From Hyphococcus sp. (GTDB lineage Bacteria > Pseudomonadota > Alphaproteobacteria > Caulobacterales > Parvularculaceae), in NCBI GenBank assembly GCA_021776375.1, contig JAJFGA010000020.1, positions 1 through 42,325 on the forward strand: 42,325 nt of DNA, in the 5' to 3' direction. This document shows positions 15,064-23,805 of the stretch, in pieces. The translations under genes and the position numbers were made by a program. Positions within the stretch are counted from its first letter, which is position 1. Each line of letters begins with the position of its first letter. Below the pieces are notes generated by a model that was given only the letters and a program-made list of their open reading frames with translations, was not told where the DNA came from and ran no database searches.

Positions 15064-15597
15064 ATGTTACGGACCATTGGTATGATTTTGGCGACTGTGG
15101 GCGCGCTGGCGGCGTGCACAACGGCCACGCCTTACGGCCCCGCAAATGGCGGCTACGGTTTTTCCGAGCAACGCGTTGAAGATAACCGTTATCGAATTTC
15201 GTTTCGCGGAAACTCATCAACCTCCAGAGAAACCGTTGAGAATTTTCTCCTCTATCGCGCCGCCGAGCTGACCCTTGAAGGCGGCTATGATTATTTTGTC
15301 ATGATCGAGAGCGATACCGAAGCCAAAACCAGCTATTCAAACACTGCGTATTACCCCGCATTTTATGGCCGGTATTACTACCCGTCTTCACGGCGTTCTT
15401 ATTACCACTTCCCCTATTACGCCTATGGCTTTGGCTGGGGCTATCCTTATGATTCCTATGTCCGCGAAATCACCCGCTACACCGCCATCGCTTTTGTGAC
15501 GATGCATCACGGAGACAAACCGGCGGACGATCCTCATGCGTTCGATGCGCGCGGCGTCACAGAGAATTTGCGCAGCTTTGTTGTTGAGCGCCTCTAG
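15064..15597 (+). CDS. CC0125/CC1285-type lipoprotein
   Basis: 177 aa from ATG 15064, with GGAGA six bases upstream. A lipobox LAAC (residues 15-18) marks it as a lipoprotein. The body matches the alphaproteobacterial CC0125/CC1285 lipoprotein family: GYGFSEQRVEDNRYRISFRG, then TVENFLLYRAAELTLEGGYDYF (a longer run read here in part), a tyrosine-rich insert (about 104-142), and a final AIAFVTMHHGDKP. The N-R-Y-x-I-x-F-x-G and L-L-R-A-A-E-L-T motifs are shared with many envelope lipoproteins in the group. Its function is not known. The FNR-type box predicts induction when oxygen is low. Confidence 0.85.
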   Translation: MLRTIGMILATVGALAACTTATPYGPANGGYGFSEQRVEDNRYRISFRGNSSTSRETVENFLLYRAAELTLEGGYDYFVMIESDTEAKTSYSNTAYYPAFYGRYYYPSSRRSYYHFPYYAYGFGWGYPYDSYVREITRYTAIAFVTMHHGDKPADDPHAFDARGVTENLRSFVVERL

Positions 15598-16367
15598 CCT
15601 GGTCGCCGGTCTTTCATGTCCGGCTCGACGCCAAGCGCGCGCATCGCGGCGCAAATCGCCGCCATCGCCGCGTCTGCTGTCTCCGGGCTTTGCGAGCGGG
15701 CAATCACCGTGACGCCCTTCTCATCGCCATCGATCGGGTAGCTGCCGATCGCCACATCTTTGATCGCCGACTGAATTTCACGCAGCTGATCGGCAATTTT
15801 CGATTCCGGCAAGCCCGCCGCAGTTGCTGCGCGCGAGTGAATTTTAACGCCGCGTTTAATTTCGCCGTCAATCGCCGCCAACATGCCCTGAAAGATCCGC
15901 GGCACGCCCGCCATCACAAACACATTGTCGATGCGCACGCCCGGCGCGCCGGAGACCGGGTTATCGATCAAGACAGCGCCTTCCGGCGTGCGGGCCATGC
16001 GCGCGCGCGCCGGCGTCACCTCCTCGCCGCGCGCCCGGTACCAGCTGCGGATCAGCGCTATCGCCTTTGGGTGCTCAATCACCGGCACGTCAAACGCCGC
16101 CGCGATCGCATCGACCGTAATATCATCATGGGTTGGACCGATGCCGCCGGACGTAAACACATAATCATAACGCGCCCGCAAACCATTGAGCGCGGCAACG
16201 ATGTCCGCCTCGTCATCGCCGACGATGCGCGCCTCACACAGCGCCACCCCGCGCTCGGTCAACCAACCGGCGAGAAAATACATATTGGCGTCACGCGTCC
16301 GGCCCGACAAAAGCTCGTCGCCAATGGCGAGGATCGCAGCGGTTATTTTTTGCGGCGCGTCAGTCAT
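15594..16367 (-). CDS. Molybdopterin-binding (MoCF/CinA N-terminal) domain protein
   Basis: 257 aa. The MoaB/Mog-like domain (about residues 8-175) begins with ITAAILAIGDELLSGRTRDAN and contains TSGGIGPTHDDITVDAIA, the family's cofactor-binding loop. DNPVSGAPGVRIDNVFVMAGVP corresponds to the conserved P-G-x-P segment. It lacks the CinA C-terminal nicotinamide-nucleotide amidase domain, so it is a stand-alone CinA N-domain protein of the kind often labelled 'competence/damage-inducible protein A'. These can hydrolyse ADP-ribose or NAD-type pyrophosphates; activity here is unproven. It converges with the lipoprotein gene, overlapping by four bases at the 3' ends. Confidence 0.87.
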   Translation of the reverse strand: MTDAPQKITAAILAIGDELLSGRTRDANMYFLAGWLTERGVALCEARIVGDDEADIVAALNGLRARYDYVFTSGGIGPTHDDITVDAIAAAFDVPVIEHPKAIALIRSWYRARGEEVTPARARMARTPEGAVLIDNPVSGAPGVRIDNVFVMAGVPRIFQGMLAAIDGEIKRGVKIHSRAATAAGLPESKIADQLREIQSAIKDVAIGSYPIDGDEKGVTVIARSQSPETADAAMAAICAAMRALGVEPDMKDRRPG

Positions 16368-16371
16368 TTTT

Positions 16372-17550
16372 TCACTCTACTATATCTATGCGAACGAGAT
16401 CGCCGATCACGGCGCCCTCATCATTCATGCCGCCAAGCGTCCAATAGGCGCCGTCCCAGATCATCAATCCGCGATGGTCCATGGACGGGCGACCCGTTCG
16501 CCCCAGTTCAATCCATTGTTCCGTTTCCAACTCGAATGCAAATAAAACATCCAACGCCCGCGCCGGAACGCCGTCATAGCCGACGCCATCGTAATTGTAA
16601 GGGTTGTCGCCGCCGCCGTAAAAGACGATGCGGTTGCGATCCAGATCGCCGATCGCCGCCATGCGATAAAGCGCCCCTCCGGGATGCGGTGGCAGTTTTC
16701 GCCAGGCGATGTTCGCCGGATCATCCGCGTCAATCTCACCGAGCCACGCCCCATCGACGGCGCCGAATTGCCGACGTCCGTCTTTCTCGCCGACAACCGC
16801 AACACCGTCCGCGATGACGAACGTGTCGCCGACCGCGCCGCCGGAATGGCCAAAGACCGGCGCGCCGGGATAGTCACTCGCTGCAAACCATTTGTCTTCC
16901 CACGTATCGTACCCCTGAACGGCGCTGACATTGCCGGCATCATGCCAGCCGGAAACCAGGTAAATATAGCGATTGGCGTAGGAAAATGCGACGGCGTCAT
17001 CTACTGGCGTCGGCATATCGGTGCGGCGCTGATATTCCTCCGTCTCGGGATTAAACGAGAAAACTTCCGGCGTTGAGACTTCCGTTCCGTCTTCGGCGAC
17101 GGTGTATCCGCCAAAGAGAAATATCCGGTCATGGAGGAAAACAGCGGTGCTGGCGAGACGCCCCGCCTCCACGGGAACATCACCCGCGGCCCGGCATCCG
17201 CCCCAGGGAAGCGAGCAATTGAAAACCGATTTGCTGACATCTTCATACGTTTTTCCCTGACGCAATCCATTAAACGACCATAGGGTTGCAGCGCCGTCAC
17301 CCGGGACCAGCGCCACGGCATTATTAGCATGGGGCTCGGGCATTGTTTCATGAACTTCCGCATAAACGCCTGGCGCCCGTGGCCCCGGCGTCACACGATC
17401 TGCAAAGTCAGTCTCTGCTTCTTGCTCCGCGCATGCGCCCGCGAACACCATCAAGGCGGCGCACTTGAAATATGTCCTCAAGACCCCATTCAATGAATTG
17501 AAGCGGGTTTTGCAAAAACCTGCGTATGCTGACTGAAAGACGTTAATCAT
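16372..17550 (-). CDS. Kelch-repeat lipoprotein
   Basis: Up to 392 aa. A lipobox (FAGAC, Cys at residue 40) ends an unusually long leader if ATG 17550 is the start. That ATG has GGAG ten bases upstream, but it overlaps the start of the divergent antitoxin gene. An internal TTG near 17481 would give a normal-length leader. The body has beta-propeller blades of the kelch type: RIFLFGGYT, YIYLVSGWHD, DTFVIADGVAV, RIVFYGGGDNPYN and YWTLGGMND, each followed by a variable W- or F-containing strand. Such periplasmic propellers bind proteins or sugars; the ligand is unknown. It stops five bases before the MoCF gene start, so probably co-transcribed. Confidence 0.8.
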   Translation of the reverse strand: MINVFQSAYAGFCKTRFNSLNGVLRTYFKCAALMVFAGACAEQEAETDFADRVTPGPRAPGVYAEVHETMPEPHANNAVALVPGDGAATLWSFNGLRQGKTYEDVSKSVFNCSLPWGGCRAAGDVPVEAGRLASTAVFLHDRIFLFGGYTVAEDGTEVSTPEVFSFNPETEEYQRRTDMPTPVDDAVAFSYANRYIYLVSGWHDAGNVSAVQGYDTWEDKWFAASDYPGAPVFGHSGGAVGDTFVIADGVAVVGEKDGRRQFGAVDGAWLGEIDADDPANIAWRKLPPHPGGALYRMAAIGDLDRNRIVFYGGGDNPYNYDGVGYDGVPARALDVLFAFELETEQWIELGRTGRPSMDHRGLMIWDGAYWTLGGMNDEGAVIGDLVRIDIVE

Positions 17551-17815
17551 GAAATATTTCTCCGCTCACGATGCAAAACAACGATTTGGCAAACTCATAG
17601 CCCTTGCAGGCGCCGATCCGGTCGCCATCACAAGATACAAACGACCCGTCGCATATATAATTTCGCCATGCGCCTTTGCAGAATTTAAAACCCTGCGCGA
17701 CCGGGAGCAGCGCTCCAAAATTTCAGCACTGTTGGACGAAATCGACGCCAATGACGGGTATCGCGGCGATGTCTTGACGCGCAAACTCATAGGATTGATG
17801 CGCCAACCCCGCTGA
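17549..17815 (+). CDS. Phd/YefM-type antitoxin, apparently orphan
   Basis: 88 aa. The N-terminal half matches the Phd/YefM DNA-binding fold: FSAHDAKQRFGKLIALA, then PVAITRYKRPVAYIISP (the typical 'x-V-x-I-T-x-x-x-R-P-V-A-x-x-x-S-x' strand). The C-terminal half (FKTLRDREQRSKISALLDEI onward) is the variable toxin-binding tail. No RelE/ParE/Doc/PIN-like frame follows within 570 bases, so no toxin partner is visible. Its ribosome site is weak, and its start is back to back with the kelch gene. It may be a stand-alone repressor or the leftover of a lost pair. Confidence 0.72.
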   Translation: MKYFSAHDAKQRFGKLIALAGADPVAITRYKRPVAYIISPCAFAEFKTLRDREQRSKISALLDEIDANDGYRGDVLTRKLIGLMRQPR

Positions 17816-18150
17816 AAGGCCCTGAAAAAGGCCTGCGCGCGTTTTACAAGCCCAATAGCCGCGCGGCGTGTAGCGGAATCTGGTCCAACATTTTTACCCG
17901 CCAGGGCCGCCGGCGATGGCTTTCGCTGAGATGTCTTCATCACTCGCACTCGGTTTGCTCCTTTGACGCAATTCGCCACAGAATCGCCCATGGAATCACT
18001 TTCAAAAAGCACTATACGCCCACCCAAACCCGTGAGGATAACTTTTCACCGAATATAGGTTTTATGAAAGACTACCCTCTCTGGGTTGTAAAATCGAAGA
18101 ATCGATTCGTGTTTGGGTTGCACGGATTTAGTCGTTTGTTTTGGGTTCAA
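17816..18150. other. Non-coding stretch with no recognised content
   Basis: I see no supported gene, tRNA or terminator in these 335 bases. Open frames on either strand here lack family resemblance and a ribosome site. The segment becomes A+T-rich toward its right end before the palindromic repeat. Confidence 0.4.
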
Positions 18151-18278
18151 GAGCCCCCTCCGTCGGCTTCGCCGACACCTCCCCCGTTTTACGGGGGAGG
18201 AATAAGATTGAGTATGCCGCGCGCTTGTTCTTCTCCCGTTTACGGGGGAAATGGCCGCAAAGCGGTCGAAGGGGGCTC
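18151..18278. repeat. Interspersed palindromic repeat, 'GAGCCCCCT' type
   Basis: The ~128-base unit has outer arms gagccccct and agggggctc. Inside are nested stems: gtcggcttcgccgac, then cctcccccgttttacggggg, and ctcccgtttacggggg, with ggccgcaaagcgg near the right arm. It resembles intergenic mobile palindromes common in alphaproteobacteria. One copy in the window, upstream of sfsA. Confidence 0.75.
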
Positions 18279-18393
18279 TTTGCATATGCAATAAAGCACG
18301 CCTGCCTCATCATGCTGAAAAATGCGCGGCGCTTTATGGGTCCCCCCTATCGCATGATTGTCGTCTCTCCCCGACTTCGTCTAAACGCACCCC

Positions 18394-19101
18394 ATGCAAA
18401 TCCCTTCCCCACTCCGTCGCGGCCGGCTGGTTAAACGCTATAAGCGCTTCCTCGCCGACATCGTCCTTGACGATGGCGAGGAGATCATCGCCCATTGCGC
18501 CAATCCCGGCTCGATGCTCGGCGTCGCGATTGCGGGCGCGACGGTCTGGGTCAGTGAGCACGACAACAAGAAGCGAAAGCTGCCCTTTTCATGGGAGATG
18601 GTCGAGGTCGGCGAGACCCTGATCCCGATCAATACGACCAACCCCAACAAAATTGCTCTGGAAGCCATTGAGGCGGGCGCCATTGCGGAGCTTGCCGGAT
18701 ATGGCCGCATCCGCCGCGAGGTGAAATATGGCGAGGCGAGCCGCATCGATCTTTTGCTTGAGGGCGGCGAGCACACCGCGCCCTGCTATGTGGAGGTCAA
18801 GAATGTGCATTTATCGCGCATGCCGGGCCTCGCTGAGTTTCCCGATTCCGTCACCAAACGCGGCGCCAAACACCTCCACGAGCTTTCCCGCATCGCTGCG
18901 GCGGGCGGACGCGCGGTTATGCTGTTTGTGGTTCAACGCAGCGACTGCTCCCGGTTTCGGCCCGCGGCGGACCTCGACCCGGCCTATGCCGCGGGTCTGA
19001 AATCAGCGGTTGCGGCAGGTGTTGAAACATTGTGCTATGATTGCGAAGTCAGCCTCAGCGCGGTAGGGCTTCGTAACCGCCTTGAGATTGAACAGGTTTA
19101 A
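18394..19101 (+). CDS. sfsA: SfsA family DNA-binding protein / sugar fermentation stimulation protein
   Basis: 235 aa, the usual size. It has the OB-like N-terminal domain (GRLVKRYKRFLADI, then AHCANPGSMLG, the strongest family motif) and the C-terminal nuclease-like domain: RIDLLLEGG followed by CYVEVKNVHLS and FPDSVTKRGAKHLHEL. The D-(x)n-E-V-K arrangement resembles a PD-(D/E)XK core. SfsA binds DNA non-specifically; the in vivo role is unsettled. It is followed after 18 bases by map and then radC, in a commonly seen alphaproteobacterial order. Confidence 0.94.
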   Translation: MQIPSPLRRGRLVKRYKRFLADIVLDDGEEIIAHCANPGSMLGVAIAGATVWVSEHDNKKRKLPFSWEMVEVGETLIPINTTNPNKIALEAIEAGAIAELAGYGRIRREVKYGEASRIDLLLEGGEHTAPCYVEVKNVHLSRMPGLAEFPDSVTKRGAKHLHELSRIAAAGGRAVMLFVVQRSDCSRFRPAADLDPAYAAGLKSAVAAGVETLCYDCEVSLSAVGLRNRLEIEQV

Positions 19102-19119
19102 ACAAAGCAAGATCGCCTA

Positions 19120-19968
19120 ATGACAGAACTCGCCACAGACGCAGACGTTGAGACCACCGCCGATGAGATAGAAATCCATGGGCCGGAGGATTTTGCCGGC
19201 ATGCGCAAGGCTGGGCGGCTGGCCGCCGAGTGCCTCGACATGCTGACGGCGCATGTCGCGCCCGGCGTCGCCACGCAAGAACTTGACGATCTGGTGCGCG
19301 AGATGGTGCTCGACAATGGCGCCCTATCGGCGACCATCGGCTATCGCGGCTATCGTCACGCGACCTGCATTTCCCTCAACCATGTGATCTGTCACGGCAT
19401 CCCCGGACCGAAACTGCTCAAAGACAGCGACATCATGAATATCGACGTGACGGTCATAGTCGATGGCTGGCACGGCGACACCAGCCGGATGTATTACGCC
19501 GGCGAGCCAAAGGTGAAGGCGCGCCGCCTGGTCGACACTACCTATGAGGCGATGATGGCGGGGATTAACGTGGTCAAACCCGGCGCGACCTTGCGCGATA
19601 TCGGCGCCGCCATTCAGGCGGTTGGCGAGGGTCAGGGATTTTCCATAGTGCGTGATTTTTGCGGCCACGGCCTCGGCAAGGTTTTTCATTCCGCCCCCAG
19701 CGTCGTTCATTATGCGGAATATAAAGACCGCTGGGGCGCCGTCCACCGCGCAGCGGACACCGAAATCAAAGCGGGGATGTTCTTCACCATCGAGCCAATG
19801 ATCAATGACGGCAAACCGGACGTTAAAGTCATGAAGGACGGCTGGACAGCGGTGAGCCGCGACAAGTCGCTCTCGGCTCAGTTCGAACACTCCATTGGCG
19901 TCACGGAAGACGGGTTTGAGATTTTTACGTCCTCGCCCAAGGGGCTTGATAAGCCGCCTTATAACTAA
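19120..19968 (+). CDS. map: Type I methionine aminopeptidase
   Basis: 282 aa. It removes the N-terminal Met from nascent proteins. All five metal ligands are in place: Asp109 (MNIDVTV), Asp120 (WHGDTSRMY), His183 ([11 protein letters not shown]), Glu225 (FFTIEPM) and Glu256 (QFEHSIGVT). The substrate-side His-containing NHVICHGIP is also present. A ~20-residue acidic N-terminal extension precedes the catalytic domain, giving a somewhat longer protein than E. coli Map. The stop overlaps the radC start (TAATG), showing coupling. Confidence 0.96.
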   Translation: MTELATDADVETTADEIEIHGPEDFAGMRKAGRLAAECLDMLTAHVAPGVATQELDDLVREMVLDNGALSATIGYRGYRHATCISLNHVICHGIPGPKLLKDSDIMNIDVTVIVDGWHGDTSRMYYAGEPKVKARRLVDTTYEAMMAGINVVKPGATLRDIGAAIQAVGEGQGFSIVRDFCGHGLGKVFHSAPSVVHYAEYKDRWGAVHRAADTEIKAGMFFTIEPMINDGKPDVKVMKDGWTAVSRDKSLSAQFEHSIGVTEDGFEIFTSSPKGLDKPPYN

Positions 19969-20663
19969 TGCCTGATGGCGCGGCAAAAACTCCCAACCAC
20001 GCAAGCGGCCATCGCGAGCGCCTGCGCGCGCGGTTTCGCAAGGCTGGCATTGACGGACTTCAGGATTACGAACTTCTCGAGCTGGTTTTGTTCCGCGCCA
20101 TTCCGCGCCGCGACGTCAAACCACTGGCCAAAGACCTGATCGAAAAATTCGGTGGTTTTGCCGAGGCCCTCGCCGCGCCGATTGATCGCCTCGTTGAAGT
20201 GAAAGGCGTCTCAAAAAATGTCGCTGAGGAATTGAAAATCGTCCAGGCGGCGGCGATTAAGCTGACGCAGGAGCGCGTCCTCAAGCGCCCGGTCATCACC
20301 TCGTGGAACGACCTTCTCTCTTATTGCCGCGCGGCGATGGCGGATGAGAAGACCGAACTTTTCCGCATCCTATTTCTCGACAAGAAAAACATTCTGATTG
20401 CCGACGAAGTACAACAGCGCGGCACCGTCGATCACACGCCGGTCTATCCGCGCGAGGTTGTCAAGCGTGCGCTGGAACTTGGCGCCTCGGCGATCATCCT
20501 GGTGCACAATCACCCCTCCGGCGACCCGACGCCGTCACGCGCCGATGTTGAGATGACAAACCAGATCATCAAGGCTGGCGCCGCCTTAAACATCCGCGTC
20601 CACGACCACATCATCGTCGGCCACAAACACCATGCCAGCTTTAAAACGCTGGGACTGATCTGA
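19968..20663 (+). CDS. radC: RadC-family (JAMM domain) protein
   Basis: 231 aa. Residues 10-105 form the helix-hairpin-helix N-terminal region ([34 protein letters not shown]). Residues 108-231 form the MPN/JAMM domain with the metal motif [14 protein letters not shown] (His180, His182, Asp193) and an upstream Glu in the ADEV strand. Once linked to DNA repair, the family's activity remains unproven. Its start codon shares a base with the map stop, and no separate promoter is apparent. Confidence 0.94.
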   Translation: MPDGAAKTPNHASGHRERLRARFRKAGIDGLQDYELLELVLFRAIPRRDVKPLAKDLIEKFGGFAEALAAPIDRLVEVKGVSKNVAEELKIVQAAAIKLTQERVLKRPVITSWNDLLSYCRAAMADEKTELFRILFLDKKNILIADEVQQRGTVDHTPVYPREVVKRALELGASAIILVHNHPSGDPTPSRADVEMTNQIIKAGAALNIRVHDHIIVGHKHHASFKTLGLI

Positions 20664-20737
20664 GACGGCGCGGTATTTTCACCAGGCGCTTGTGAAATCT
20701 CAATTCCAGCGATACTGTCGCGCGAGGGTGTGGGGCA

Positions 20738-22984
20738 ATGATCAATAAGTCTTCAGACATAAAGCTTTTGGCTTTTATTTGTTTCCTCGTCGTTGGCGGT
20801 GGGGTGCTAAGCGGGTTGCATCTTTATGGCTCGTATCTGCTTGAGCGCGCACACAATGAATTTCTTGCGCAACTTGACGCAAAAGTCTCTCTGCCATTGC
20901 AAGAAGATTTTCAGGCGATCGCTATCGATGGCGGCAAGATCGCCAATCTGACAAATACTTGGCAGACGCGGACGCCAACCGGAGACCTCGTCGATTACAC
21001 AGCGCCGCCAACAGCCTTTGATTTTGCAAGGCAGCCGGCGATCGACAAAGTCACATTATCTCCTAACGGACAGTTTTACGGCTCCGTTCAACGATCCGAC
21101 GGCAAACAATATGCCGTTATCCGTGAAATCGATGGTGATAGCGAGCCGGTTGCATTCAATTTCAACAAAGTCAGTATCGATTGGATCGCCTGGGCGCGCG
21201 ACGACAGAGTATTGATCGGCTACTCATTGCTGGTTGAGATAAAATTTCTTGATATTCATATTTTCTTCGGTGGCGCGCGCGTCCTCGCCGCTGACAGAGA
21301 TGGACAAAACACAGTCGTATTGTTTAAAGGCGAGCCTTCCGTCGTCGCGGGAAATTTTAATCTCTCCGCTGTTACGCACATGCTTCCCGATGACCCCTCT
21401 CATATTCTGATGCCGGCCTTTGATAGCGATGACCGGCTTGGCGTATGGCGCGTTAATGTCGATACCGGCGATGCGGCACTCATTGAAAAAGGAAGTAGTC
21501 GCACTGGAGGCTGGTTTGCGGACCGCAATGGCAGACCCAGAATTCGCATTGATTCAAACAAACGCGGCACCTACCTCCATCTTTTCAGCGCTGATAGTCG
21601 AACCGGCCAGTGGCGCAAAATTTCCTCGGGTCCATGGGACACTAATCGAACGCCAAATGTGTGGCCGATTGCGGCGGCGGATACTGGAAACGGCATCTAT
21701 GTCCTTGCCCACACGCCAGAAGAAGACCGCATCTCCATCAAACTCATGGACTCAGACACCGGTAAACTGACGGCAACCGACATCAATCATAGCCAAGTTG
21801 ATATTCGCGGCGGCCTTGTTGATGCCCGCAATGGCCGTTTTCTTGGCGGCGCTTTTATTGACGACCAATTCAACATTAAATTCAAGGACACACGTCTTCA
21901 GGCCCATTACGACGCGCTCCGCACTTTTTTCAATGATAATGCAAATGTCTATATCGAAAACATCAGCGCAGAAGGCGGCCGCTTTCTTGTTTACGTATCC
22001 GGCCCCGACGACCCGGGTGATTATTACATCTACGACTATAACAAGACCAAGATTTTTCCCCTCTTCGCATCGCGCCCGCATCTCAACAGGGAGTATCTTT
22101 CCGGCGTTGAAACGATCCGCTACCAAACGCGCGACGGTCTTGCGTTAACCGCTTACATAACCCACCCTATCGGACTTGAGGAGGCGCCGGCGCCGCTCGT
22201 AGTGATGCCCCATGGCGGCCCGGAAGCGCGCGATTTCGTCAGCTTCAACCCTCACACGCAATTTCTGGCAAGCCGAGGCTACCGTGTATTGCAGCCGAAT
22301 TTTCGTGGATCATCCGGATACGGAAAAGCATTTGCCGCGGCTGGCTATGGTGAATGGGGACGAAAAATGCAGGACGATATTGACGACGCGACCACCTATC
22401 TGATTGACCGCGGCCTGGTGGACGACGACAAAATTTGCATTGCCGGCGCCAGCTATGGCGGCTACGCCGCACTTGTCGGCGCGACAAGGTCGCCGTCTCT
22501 GTATCGTTGCGCCATCAGTGTCGCTGGCGTTTCAGATCTGCTCGAATTTCTGAAGATCGAACGTGAGGAAGAAGGCGTGGATTCTAGCTCATATGAATAC
22601 TGGACAAACGTGATCGGCCATCCAGGCCGCGACAAAAGGCGGTTAGTTGCAACCTCGCCGATATATCATGCCGCTAATATCTCGATACCAATTTTACTCG
22701 TTCATGGCGACGCGGATAAAACCGTCCCGGTAAACCAATCGCGCATTATGCGCAAAGCGATGATAGATGCAGGCAAGCGGGGAAGGTATATCGAGCTTGA
22801 AGGCGAAGCACATTCCTATTGGAAAGCTGAAAGCGAGGCCGCCTATTTAGAGGCTCTGGATCGCTTTTTATACGAAGAATTTTACGGCTACAATATTCCC
22901 GCCATGGCTAATGCAAACGATACTGAGGAAGTGCTGGCGAGCCGACTGTTGGCGCGCCAATATGTTGACGTCGCGCAACCATAA
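20738..22984 (+). CDS. S9-family prolyl oligopeptidase-like peptidase, membrane-anchored
   Basis: 748 aa. An N-terminal hydrophobic segment (residues 9-30) is an uncleaved anchor or signal, so the enzyme faces the periplasm. Residues ~45-440 form a degenerate beta-propeller, and ~460-715 the alpha/beta-hydrolase domain. The catalytic triad is Ser572 (GASYGGYAAL), Asp660 (HGDADKTVPV) and His692 (GEAHSYW). The PHGGPEARD loop supplies the oxyanion region. The closest type is the dipeptidyl/acylaminoacyl peptidase group. It is monocistronic, and 146 bases without a gene separate it from the next gene. Confidence 0.92.
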   Translation: MINKSSDIKLLAFICFLVVGGGVLSGLHLYGSYLLERAHNEFLAQLDAKVSLPLQEDFQAIAIDGGKIANLTNTWQTRTPTGDLVDYTAPPTAFDFARQPAIDKVTLSPNGQFYGSVQRSDGKQYAVIREIDGDSEPVAFNFNKVSIDWIAWARDDRVLIGYSLLVEIKFLDIHIFFGGARVLAADRDGQNTVVLFKGEPSVVAGNFNLSAVTHMLPDDPSHILMPAFDSDDRLGVWRVNVDTGDAALIEKGSSRTGGWFADRNGRPRIRIDSNKRGTYLHLFSADSRTGQWRKISSGPWDTNRTPNVWPIAAADTGNGIYVLAHTPEEDRISIKLMDSDTGKLTATDINHSQVDIRGGLVDARNGRFLGGAFIDDQFNIKFKDTRLQAHYDALRTFFNDNANVYIENISAEGGRFLVYVSGPDDPGDYYIYDYNKTKIFPLFASRPHLNREYLSGVETIRYQTRDGLALTAYITHPIGLEEAPAPLVVMPHGGPEARDFVSFNPHTQFLASRGYRVLQPNFRGSSGYGKAFAAAGYGEWGRKMQDDIDDATTYLIDRGLVDDDKICIAGASYGGYAALVGATRSPSLYRCAISVAGVSDLLEFLKIEREEEGVDSSSYEYWTNVIGHPGRDKRRLVATSPIYHAANISIPILLVHGDADKTVPVNQSRIMRKAMIDAGKRGRYIELEGEAHSYWKAESEAAYLEALDRFLYEEFYGYNIPAMANANDTEEVLASRLLARQYVDVAQP

Positions 22985-23130
22985 GTGACGCACACATATC
23001 CGATTGCCCGGCAATCGAACGGAGCAAGATCAAGAGCCCCCTAGCGAGCGTTGTTTCCAGCGCCAGACGCGGCTATCGTTCTCACCACCTTAATCTCGCC
23101 TGCGATGGCCCTATATAAATAGACAGAATA

Positions 23131-23796
23131 ATGAATTTCTTGAAGAGACTAGGGTTTGGCTCAACCCGGGATGCGCAAATTGGCGGTGGGAGGCGCGCAG
23201 TTTTACGCACGCTGTTGGAAAATCGCGATGGCATGACGGCGGATGATATCGCCGCGCGCTTGTCGATCACGCGCTCGGCCGTGCATCAGCAGATTGTCGG
23301 TCTCGAACGCGACGGGCTGGTCGCGCGCAAGGCGTTGGCGCGGCGCAAAGGCCGGCCGAGCCATGTTTTTTCCATTAGCGAAGACGGCATACATGAATTT
23401 CCAAAACGCTATGACTGGTTTTCCGCGCTATTGCTCGGCGTTCTATCCGAGCGCCTCGGCGAGGGCGATTTGCGCAACGAACTTGACGCTCTGGGTAAGA
23501 AGATCGGCGGCCAGTTGAGGCTACAACTTGCCGGACCCGACAGCGACGTTTCGGCGGCGGACCTCGCCCGCGCCATGTCCGATCTTGGCTATGTCGCGCG
23601 CGCTGCGCACAGCAAAAGTGGCGGCGAGGAAATTCAGGCCTTCAATTGCGTATACCACCACCTCGCAGCCGAACACCCGGAAGTTTGCGAATTTGACCTC
23701 GCCCTGATTGAAGCGGCGACGGGCCGGCGCCCGGAACACACAGAATGCATGGTCCGCGGCGGCGGCTCCTGCCGGTTTAAGTTTCGGCGCGGCTGA
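23131..23796 (+). CDS. SufR-like winged-helix regulator with a four-cysteine cluster motif
   Basis: 221 aa. A winged-helix DNA-binding domain at residues ~20-95 contains RRAVLRTLLENRDGMTADDI, then SITRSAVHQQIVGLERDGLV and a wing KGRPSHVFSISEDG. The C-terminal domain carries FNCVYHHLAAEHPEVCEFDL and a later ECMVRGGGSCRFKF, giving C-x12-C-x19-C-x7-C. The first spacing (x12) equals that of cyanobacterial SufR, which senses Fe-S status with a [4Fe-4S] cluster; the later spacings differ. It probably senses Fe-S or redox state. No suf operon is nearby, so targets are unknown. Confidence 0.82.
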   Translation: MNFLKRLGFGSTRDAQIGGGRRAVLRTLLENRDGMTADDIAARLSITRSAVHQQIVGLERDGLVARKALARRKGRPSHVFSISEDGIHEFPKRYDWFSALLLGVLSERLGEGDLRNELDALGKKIGGQLRLQLAGPDSDVSAADLARAMSDLGYVARAAHSKSGGEEIQAFNCVYHHLAAEHPEVCEFDLALIEAATGRRPEHTECMVRGGGSCRFKFRRG

Positions 23797-23805
23797 ACCG
23801 GGCCA

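Noticed and set aside
17566..18027. Minus-strand frame of 153 codons opposite the antitoxin
   Set aside because: Basic low-complexity translation, no family likeness, no ribosome site, and antisense to a clear gene.
23001..23017. Palindrome cgattgcc-c-ggcaatcg after the S9 peptidase gene
   Set aside because: One-base loop and no U-run, so not a terminator; a single site gives no basis for calling an operator.
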